From Tigriopus japonicus (taxonomy: Eukaryota > Arthropoda > Copepoda > Harpacticoida > Harpacticidae): DNA of 64,000 nucleotides. The first letter of the stretch is position 1. Every line of letters starts with the position of its first letter. The stretch is taken from the NCBI GenBank assembly GCA_010645155.1, contig CM021315.1, positions 6,828,033 through 6,892,032 of the forward strand, given 5' to 3'. Below the pieces are notes generated by a model that was given only the letters and a program-made list of their open reading frames with translations, had not been told where the DNA came from and did no database searches. A program made the translations under genes and the position numbers. Below are positions 56,901 to 64,000 of the stretch, in pieces.

Positions 56901-58660
56901 CATCCTCCTTTTATTTTTGAAAATTGCCAAATAGGGTGAACTTGTCAAAATAAAATGGCCATGAATTATTTTGAATTTTAATACCAATCAGTCCTTCGTA
57001 ACTATGCTCCAAAACAATTTTATTGTTTTTTAAATTCAAGAAACCTATGGGCAAAGTGTATGTGCCCCAAGTAGGATGTCAATACCAAAAGTTGCTTTAT
57101 GAACTCGAATTCTTAGTTATTGGATTGCAGCAGCAAACTTCCTGAAATTTCAGAATTTTAAGGCGAAAAAAAGTATGGATTTGCATTGCAATATCTCAAT
57201 TTCCAAGTTTAAGTTGGGGGGGATTAAAGGGCCCCGGGCTTCTCAAGAAGCGCTAAGGGGCCCTGGCTTCAAAAAGTTTAAGAACCCCTGAACTACAGTA
57301 ACTTCCATTGCTTTTTATTCGGCAATAGATGGCGTGAAAGAGGGGGCAAGTACGAGCGTCTCTAGCAAGTACTAAGCAGTAAGCTCACGAGTCTTTTCTC
57401 TTTACTTGCCCAACCTTCCCCGCCATCTATTGGCGAATTTTTCAAGCTTGGTTTAAAATCCTCTATTGCAACGTTTCTTGAGGCTCTCATCGAATGGCCT
57501 TGGCCGTGATTATCCTTTACGAAGTATCCCATGGGAGTAACCCTCACTCTTATCCCAGGTTTGATGTATTGTGCCACGCTTTGGAATCCTTCACTGCCAT
57601 TAACTATCAAGAGCGCCAACCTCGTCCCGTGGACCCAATTCTTCGTCCTGCCTACCAAGGGAGTAATCCCATATCTGATGTCTGGGCTAAGAACGCACTG
57701 GGGATTCTCAATAAATACTTTGCCCGGTCTGTCTACAATCCTGATGATGTCGAGGCGAGATCTGAAATGCATTTAGCCGCCACCACTGCAGGTAAGATCA
57801 TCAAGTCCCTTTGAGCGGCCTAATTCAGCTCAGGATAAGTTAGCTAGCTATCATGAAGACCTATCGTACATAATTCAATACAATAATGGGAGGCAAGGTG
57901 AATAATAAATCAACTGCGAAGTGTTTCCATTCCAAAAGGTGTGGGATTTGGAAATGCTGGCGTTCATTTATGTCATGGCCTGAGTTACTCTATTGCGGGA
58001 ATGGTCAAGGACTACAAGCCCGTGGACTACAATGAAAGTTTTCCCATCATTCCGCATGGTCTCTCTGTTGTGATTACAGCTCCAGCTGTCTTCGAATTCA
58101 CAGGTTCGTACTCTGACATGTCTCTAAATGGAAGTTTTGTGATAGTCTCTCTTTTAGCCGTATACTCTAGTATTCGTATTGCAGCAAATGACAGGCAGGC
58201 AACATTCCTTTGTTCTAGGCAAAATGTGTCCTGAGAGACATCTTGAAGGGGCTGAGCTTCTTGGTTACGATAACATTCGATCAGCTAAGCGCGCAGATGC
58301 CGGAAAAATTCTATCAGATACCTTAAAAAAAGTTATGGATCAAATGAAAATACCAAATGGCTTGAGTGCTCTTGGATATGGTTCTGAAGACATTCCTGGT
58401 TTGGTGAAAGGCGCTATTCCGCAGGTGAGTAACATTTTCAATGGGTATTTTCAAAATTGATTCACTTTAGCTCGAATATTTCTTTGGTGCTGTTGGCTTT
58501 TGAATTGGGTGCATATTTTGGCCTATTCTCTGGTTTTGCTTCGCGTGATAAATCTCGGAGACTAAAAATATTTCAGGACCGTGTGAATAAATTGGCTCCA
58601 AGACCTCAGTCTGAAGCGGATTTGGCTGGGATCTACGAGAACTCCCTGACGGTCTACTAA
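50919..58660 (+). CDS. Adhfe1: Hydroxyacid-oxoacid transhydrogenase, mitochondrial (iron-type alcohol dehydrogenase), 469 aa
   Basis: The enzyme oxidises 4-hydroxybutyrate to succinic semialdehyde while reducing 2-oxoglutarate to D-2-hydroxyglutarate in mitochondria. Nine exons join in frame: 50919-50968, 51041-51137, 51301-51509, 51620-51816, 51890-52058, 57559-57791, 57939-58103, 58219-58424 and 58577-58660, totalling 1410 bases. The small first exon gives [16 protein letters not shown], an acid-free, Arg-containing presequence, in phase with CRCPAHSQT. Seen motifs: [16 protein letters not shown] (residues 139 on) and PTTSGTGSE (186 on) for nucleotide binding; the probable metal ligands D243 and H247 in [11 protein letters not shown]; and H331 in VHLCHGLSY with H358 in PHGLSV. 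It ends ENSLTVY. The length is almost the vertebrate size. Intron 5 (52059-57558) is 5.5 kb and full of transposons. No frameshift or missing motif is seen. Confidence 0.96.
53258..55010. mobile_element. hAT-like element in Adhfe1 intron 5, 1.75 kb
   Basis: The terminal repeats TAGAGTTCTAGGGAGAGAAA...CACTCCCA are inverted at about 54979-55010. The perfect 8-bp duplication GGTCTATC lies at 53250-53257 and 55011-55018. It contains the nested element below and no intact transposase. A related end fragment is at about 55692-55727. Confidence 0.9.
53798..54286. mobile_element. hAT-like element nested in the former, 489 bp
   Basis: Left TGGGGATGGGCAAAAAGC and right, inverted, TAGGAATGGGCAAAAAGTGC point to an ancestral TAGGGATGGGCAAAAAG end, like plant Ac-type hAT ends. 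The perfect 8-bp duplication CTTATCAG lies at 53790-53797 and 54287-54294. Fragments of the family are at 3557, 31135-31375 and 43357. Confidence 0.92.
55019..56847. other. Adhfe1 intron 5, unrecognised part
   Basis: Apart from the repeat end at about 55692-55727 and a CAGGGCTGCCAG sequence at 55118, no structure is seen. Open frames of 60-110 codons have no recognisable product. Confidence 0.45.
56856..57290. mobile_element. hAT-like element in Adhfe1 intron 5, 435 bp
   Basis: Left CAGCGGTTCTAACATTGGGG and right, inverted, CAGGGGTTCTTAAACTTTTT. The perfect 8-bp duplication AACTACAG lies at 56848-56855 and 57291-57298. CAGGGGTTCTTAA ends are a recurrent hAT type. It ends about 270 bp before exon 6. 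Confidence 0.92.
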
Positions 58661-61479
58661 ATCAACTCTCCACTCTCAATCTTGATTCAGTGTCAGCATT
58701 TCCTCTAGATTGCTTCACGAACTTTGGCAATGTTTAGACGCCCTCTGTGATCCAAATCTCCTTCAATTGAACCATCAAACCGTCTGGTTGCCGAATGGAC
58801 TTGACTTAGTATCAAAAGAGTAGTTATTGTGCAATTGTTTTAAATTAAACCGAAGTTGAACCATATATTTTTTATTCATTTCTTAAGTTGAAATAATGGT
58901 GAAATATGGAACGTACTCTTTTCTGTTCCAGTTGGTTTGATCTTGTCTGGCTAATTTAGACATTAAGAAGAAGCATATCGGAAGCATTACTTTTGAGCAT
59001 AAATATATGGTGTTACCGTAAATTAAAATCCAAGTTTTTAGTGTCATTCTTACAATATCGCTTTCGTTTGTCTGGAAGCGATTGCCCCATCCGTGTTCAC
59101 AATTTCTCATGACTTTGTCAGATGCAGTGCTCATACCTTTAACATGAACCCTTGGCGGACCACCTTCTCTATCTCTTTCCACACGGAATCGGTCCTTAAA
59201 GGCCTGCCAGGCTTCTTCTTACTCAGCGTTGGTAAGGATTACATTGCTAGTGCCGCTCTAACGCTTCTTTGATGCATATCTAGTTGGACCAACATCGTTC
59301 CACCACACTGGGCTCATATTCGTGTAACCTGCCTGGCTGCGTGCGTAGGTCATGACGTCACAAATGCTAGCCAACTCGCCAAAGAACCAACCAAGTTGAC
59401 CTGAACCAGGAACCTTTCAGTCATGGGCTTCCTTCCTGCTTGCGCAGAAAAGTGGAAACGAAAAGCGTACTGTTCTGGCGAAAGATGGAGCGAGAGCGAT
59501 CGAAGCCTTCTCATTCCTCGAGATCTCTTGGTGAGCGGTTGTTTCCACCTCAGAGCAGCAAGTAGCCCTCTTGTCTATCTTGGTCCATGTTTGAGCATGG
59601 AAGATCGACCAAAAAATTCTAGCAAGGCCACTGCGGTGAACAACACGCACACCCAAGAGTGTCTTCTGTATCCGGGTTGTGGATTGAAAGACCTTGAGAG
59701 GTATAGTCAGACCCATGGATGTTGTTGGTAGAAGGAGAAGAGGGAGAAGGAGGAGGAAGAGGAGGAGGGAGAGAAAGAAAGAGAGAGGATGGAAATAGAT
59801 TAGGAGAGGAAATACATAGAGAAAAATCAAAGAGAGCATAGACAAAGAAAAAAAGCATTTGCTTAAAATAGTAATGAGCGAGTTTGAAAACTTAACAAGA
59901 AGCCTAAAGAGCCAATAACATATCCAGCAAATTGCGTTCGATTCGATGACCAGCCAGTTTTTTTTATCTAAAACATAATTCCCTCAGACCTCTTGGTCAT
60001 TTGTTCTACGCTAGAGCTTTGAGAAGTACTTGTATGCCATATTTAGAGAACGAGGGAGAGCTAGCAAACGTAAGAAGAGCATGAGGAGGAGAAGCCAGAG
60101 AGGGCGGAGAAGGAAGCCGGGGGAGGTGGATAAAGAGGAAAAGAAGGCTCGTGTGTTCCTTCCCGTCTTTCGCCCGCCTTTCAAACGGATCTTCAGGCAG
60201 AAGGCCAATGTATGCACGTTGACAGAGTCCCTCCCCCATCCTCATGTACGTACGCAAGCGAAAAGAAGAAGAAAATAAAAGTAGTCGGAGTTGAGCAGTG
60301 CCACAACCCTGGAAAGTGGAACAAGACCCTTACCAAAAATATGGTGAAGTGAAATTATTTGAGTGTTGATAAACGTTACTCAGTCTGGATGGGAATTGGG
60401 TGGCAAGAATAATCACCAGCTGGGAAATGACTGTATTCGGGTGGTGCTCATGATCGGTCGGGGTGATCCAAATTGCCATGACTTAATACAGCCTCACCGC
60501 CAACCAAGATTTTTTTTAGTGCGTTAGATGGCAATCTCCCTGTTCGTGATTTTGAGATATGATCATTTCAAGGGAGCTAATCCCAGCAGTATCTTTGGTG
60601 TGATAGTGAAAATCTTCATTGAACAATCTTTCCAATGAATATGGATTCAGGTCCGATGTCATGACAAACTTCAATCATTACAATCCTGACAAAAATAGAT
60701 TTTATGTGTTGGCTCCATTACCATTAACACCATCATCACGAGCAGACTTAGTCAGCCTTTTCCAAAAATCATCGTCGACAGTCCTTTTGACACAGTCGTA
60801 ATAAACTAGAAGTGGATCCCACAATTACTAAATACTAGATTATGTACACGTAAAATGGCTCAATAAAGAGCGCTCCCCCGCCCTCACGCCCTCATGCCCG
60901 CTCCCCCGCCCTTACTCACTCGTTCCCCTGTCCGTCCCTCGTTCGTTCATCCGTTCCCAAAGGAGCTAACGCCTTGCCGGGGTTAGTGACAAGTGAGTGG
61001 AGAAGTTTTGAGGATTAGTCGTCGTGATGGTGGGCGGCAGGCCCGGCAAAGCAGGTCTTTTTTGATGCCAGGTTCCAGCGACAAGGTTTGGAACCAGCTA
61101 GCTTCTCAGTCAAAGAGAAAGGGCTCTCAACGACGTCGACGACCTGTTGACTCTTGGAAGCTCTTTTATCAGCGAATGTCTAATATTGGTACACCTTACA
61201 AAGTGAAAGAGAATGAATGTGATCCAAATCGTGTTTGTCTTTGTGAGCCAAAAACAGCACCACTGCCCACCAATCCAAACCCAGAGCACAATCCAAAGCG
61301 GCACCCCTTTCATCTTCACCACAACGAAAACAAAACCAGCCTTTGCCGTTATGACAGCTAAAGACGACGACCAGCAATCATTTTCCCAATGCTTGGCCAA
61401 AGTCATCGCCATCGAAGATGAGTTTTTTAGAAGTAGACCATTCGACGCATAGATGTCATGAAGTGCCGTTCACTTACAA
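58661..61479. other. Between Adhfe1 and Rim; Rim 5' region
   Basis: ATTAAA near 58843 may be the Adhfe1 poly(A) signal. A purine-rich GGA/GAGA tract lies at 59729-59790 and another at 60050-60140. The GC-rich, CCCGCCCT-rich stretch at 60870-61100 looks like a TATA-less promoter region for Rim. Open frames at 60993-61361 and 61213-61452 could be 5' UTR. Confidence 0.45.
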
Positions 61480-64000
61480 ATGGCTAACCTTCAACAGCCA
61501 GTTCCTCCCATGGGAACCACCACCAGTCCGGGGACTGGTCTTGGTTCCATGATGGGAGGAAGCCATGTGCCAATGGCCACGCCCTCTTCAATGGGCGATG
61601 AGCATTCATCCAGTGGAACGAGTCCCTTGATTGACCCCGGGATCACTCCCTCTCCTGATCTTTCACATTTAACCATGGAGGAAAGGGCCATTATTTCGAA
61701 TGTGATGCATCGACATCAAAGCGAAGAAAGCAGAGAAGCGGAGTTTTTGAGGTAAGCCAAAGGACCTTCTTATTTCAATAAAATCAACGAAGAAAGAAAG
61801 ATACGACGTGATTCTTGCTATACCTAACAGGGTATGCAAAACTGCCGATTTCCCAAAGGTATCATTCTCATCATAGACGTCTACTCATGTAACATCAAAG
61901 ATTGATCGTGACAACCGTTCATTTTGAAAAAGAAGTCTCTATATTGAAGACACGACGAGCATCCAAAATTGGAGCATAATAATAATAATAATAATTATAA
62001 TAATAACAACAACGCACTAATAAGCTTTTGCTTCACTGTTGGCTCAAGATGAAAGGAGTCAAGGATTTGTTAGCGAATGAAAGACGGAATTTCCGTTAAG
62101 GAGCCTAGAGCTAGAATAAGTTAACCTTGGATCGGAATATCGCCTTGGCATTGAAACAAAGCAGTCTTGGAGTAGTTTTGTAGTTCCCACATTATCTAGT
62201 TTGTATCTCGCTTCCATTGAAGTATGCCAGAATCGAAAAGTTTGTGCCATGAGGAAGGCCAATTGTTTGACCATTTTCCCACTTCCCAAGAACATCCATG
62301 AGTTTGTGAAAATTTATTCCGTAATAGCCAAATATTGTCTGTGTAATCGTTGCTTGCAAAATTCGTAGAACTCGATCTCGAGGCTGAAATTTCCCAACAG
62401 CTGGTTGCGAATGGTCCGGCTAGTTTTAGGCTTGTAGATATTTTTGTTCTTCTGAGCACCCTTCAGTTGATTAAAGTACACTTCTTTGACACCTTTGAAA
62501 TAGCGAGGCAGATAAGCCTCAAACACAACGAACGATTTCTCCAAGGCTGAAAGATCACCCACGACTGCAAAACTTTTCTCGACATTTGCAATGGCTCGAG
62601 CTAAGGCTTTCGGACTTTCAAATTCTTCGCATTCGGGATCATGGCCGCAAAAGAAGGCAATCTGGCTGTAATGACTTCCTCCAAAACCGTAGTGAACGGA
62701 CTGTCCTTTTTCGTATCGACACTCATCCTCTCGGTCTAAAACACATTCTTCAAAAGTACGTTTGAGCTTATATAAACTGGGGGTATTTGGACTCAGAGAG
62801 GTATCATTGCGATCCTTATCCCAACGGAGAATATGCCAGGGGGCACGATGGTAGTAATACCAAGATATGACACGATCCACCGGATGGCGAACCAAGTTGA
62901 TGTAAATGGGGTTGATAATGTTGAATTCGGTGAAATCAATGTAGTTGATGTGTTTGGTGTAAGTGTACGGTTTGGTGAGGTTCAATTGGATGATGTCAAA
63001 ATAGTGTTTTCTTGCTTCTCGGGTGGATAGATATGTGTTCTCACTTTTCCTTTTTCTTTTTACCTCGGGTGAGTCCGAGTAACTGGTGAAGTTATTCAAT
63101 GCAGCAAGTTTGTCCAAAATCTCCCAAAACATTTCACTGCCCACTTTGGGTACCCGATTGAAAACCACACCCTCTTGGTCTAGACGGTCCGTGATGTTCA
63201 GTTTGGCTTGTCGATATTGGCTCAAATCATTCACAAGATCATCTGTAACTTGGTAGAAATATATTGCACCTAGTATCGAAGCAAAAGAACAAATATCCAC
63301 TATGTGATCTTTCAACTTCATTGTGTTGACAAAAATCACACCAATAATGTCTTGGAATAGATGTGGAGCGGCGATCAACGTACAGTATTTGCCTTTTGTT
63401 GGTCCCTTCTTTTCTCGGGCTTTCGTGTGTTCCCTTGGTTGTCTTTGCTGAGTAATCTCATTCTAAGATATGGTGTCGGCAAGGTTGAGCAAAACCAACC
63501 GAGATCTGTTGGCCATGCATTTCGCTCTTGCCTGCGATCAGCTGAGCTAGGAAGAAATAACAATGAGAAGAAGAAGAAGAAGATCATCATCATCACGATG
63601 ATGAGGAAGACGAGCTTGTGCTTGAACAGCAGCGCCAGAAGGAGCACTACTAATTCATTTATGATAGAACTAGCATTTACGCGCTAGGAAGCGAGTGCCG
63701 ATGCAATCTTATTCGTAGATTTAATGCTGCAAAAGATTTCTTTCGTATCTGGGCAATGGTTGTACCCAAAACTCCGAGAAAGAGGCTATGTCAAAAAATG
63801 ATATTGGGAGGAAATAAATCTTGCCATTAATCTACGATTCATCTGGTATAGTAGGGACTATACTCGTAAATATGCAGAAATTGTACCTAACTTAACCATG
63901 CTATTTTTGTTTCAGGAGAAAGCAGATGGAGGTGATATCACTGGAAAATCAGATTCGCGAGAAAACCGAGTTTCAAAAGAAAGCGGGAGTTGAGTTGAAT
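61480..64000 (+). CDS. Rim: RIM (Rab3-interacting molecule) N-terminus, partial
   Basis: RIM organises the presynaptic active zone and binds Rab3, Munc13 and calcium channels. Only two exons are in the window: 61480-61751, starting at an ATG with a good context (ACAAATGG), and 63916 to the right edge. They join as FLR-RKQMEVISLENQIREK. The first exon begins with a Gly/Ser/Pro/Met-rich stretch and then DLSHLTMEERAIISNVMHRH, the start of the Rab-binding helix that precedes the RIM zinc finger. The zinc finger, PDZ and C2 domains would lie beyond the window. Piccolo- or rabphilin-related proteins share this helix, but DLSHLT(E)EER is most typical of RIM. The 2.16-kb intron hosts the opposite-strand sulfotransferase gene. 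Confidence 0.8.
61977..62014. repeat. (ATA)n microsatellite
   Basis: ATA triplets with one interruption pass into AAC triplets. The tract lies in the Rim intron. Confidence 0.9.
62314..63321 (-). CDS. pipe/UST-like uronyl 2-O-sulfotransferase, 335 aa
   Basis: A Golgi type II membrane enzyme expected to transfer sulfate from PAPS to the 2-O position of uronic acid in glycosaminoglycans. The start is the ATG at 63321; the frame is open upstream without an ATG. After MKLKDH a membrane anchor spans residues 7-25. The 5'-phosphosulfate loop is R56-VPKVGS (K59), the candidate catalytic histidine is H124 in TKHINYIDF, and the 3'-phosphate site is R145 and S153 in NLVRHPVDRVISW (the usual RDP is RHP here). 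FFCGHDPECEEF and EFYEFCKQRLHRQYLA complete the family signature, which is closer to Drosophila pipe and vertebrate UST than to HS2ST. It has a single exon, lies antisense inside a Rim intron, and is a full-length frame without damage. Confidence 0.92.
   Translation of the reverse strand: MKLKDHIVDICSFASILGAIYFYQVTDDLVNDLSQYRQAKLNITDRLDQEGVVFNRVPKVGSEMFWEILDKLAALNNFTSYSDSPEVKRKRKSENTYLSTREARKHYFDIIQLNLTKPYTYTKHINYIDFTEFNIINPIYINLVRHPVDRVISWYYYHRAPWHILRWDKDRNDTSLSPNTPSLYKLKRTFEECVLDREDECRYEKGQSVHYGFGGSHYSQIAFFCGHDPECEEFESPKALARAIANVEKSFAVVGDLSALEKSFVVFEAYLPRYFKGVKEVYFNQLKGAQKNKNIYKPKTSRTIRNQLLGNFSLEIEFYEFCKQRLHRQYLAITE
63564..63606. repeat. (AAG)n(ATC)n microsatellite
   Basis: About five AAG triplets are followed by about four ATC triplets and GATGATGAGG. 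The tract lies just upstream of the sulfotransferase gene on its strand. Confidence 0.88.

Noticed and set aside
57362..57772. 136-codon minus-strand frame over Adhfe1 exon 6
   Set aside because: It is the antisense shadow of the coding exon.
59417..59858. Leucine-rich minus-strand frames
   Set aside because: They come from the complement of the GGA/GAGA purine tract and show no signal-peptide plus mature-domain arrangement.
60030..60278. 82-codon very basic frame
   Set aside because: It results from a purine-rich AAG/GAGA tract and lacks any domain or splice context.

Overview
The window is nuclear DNA of an arthropod, most likely a crustacean and possibly a copepod. The evidence is three Rebers-Riddiford cuticle genes, GT-AG introns, TATA plus TCAGT core promoters, and gene-sized islands separated by dense, mostly non-autonomous transposons. 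No species can be named from sequence alone. There is one assembly gap of 450 N (48820-49269).

Genes, left to right. Three chitin-binding cuticle proteins lie at 1033-1678 (+), 14806-15241 (+) and 16066-16709 (-). A second cluster lies at 32-38 kb: an ORP10/11-like PH-domain protein that lacks the lipid-binding ORD (32279-33214, +), a small two-finger C2H2 protein (33866-34588, +) and, converging on it, a six-exon seven-transmembrane protein (34762-37859, -). Mitochondrial hydroxyacid-oxoacid transhydrogenase (Adhfe1) fills 50919-58660 with nine exons that join in frame to 469 residues. The right edge holds the first exons of the synaptic scaffold gene Rim (61480 to beyond the window). The intron between those exons contains, on the opposite strand, a complete intronless pipe/UST-like 2-O-sulfotransferase gene (62314-63321).

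Mobile DNA dominates the rest. At least eight insertions are bounded by inverted termini and 8-bp target duplications, mostly perfect: 2076-3064, 4256-5085, 6930-7177, 19289-19735, 28301-28621, 50311-50608, 53258-55010 with 53798-54286 nested in it, and 56856-57290. Most look like hAT relatives. TA-flanked Tc1/mariner- or pogo-like elements lie at 4152-5574, 13616-14436, 40310-41205 and 44296-45208, and a broken mariner transposase lies at 27906-29067. Truncated copies of one LINE family occur at 7203, 26866 and 42330-43311.

Two fold-back elements stand out. The element at 8674-12297 has 1.24-kb almost identical arms around a scrambled reverse transcriptase relic. The element at 20621-21528 has arms made of 15-17-bp tandem repeats and is flanked by a 9-bp direct repeat, an architecture that resembles Drosophila FB elements. 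Several nested insertions can be dated relative to each other because an intact empty site is present elsewhere in the window or in the opposite arm of the host element.
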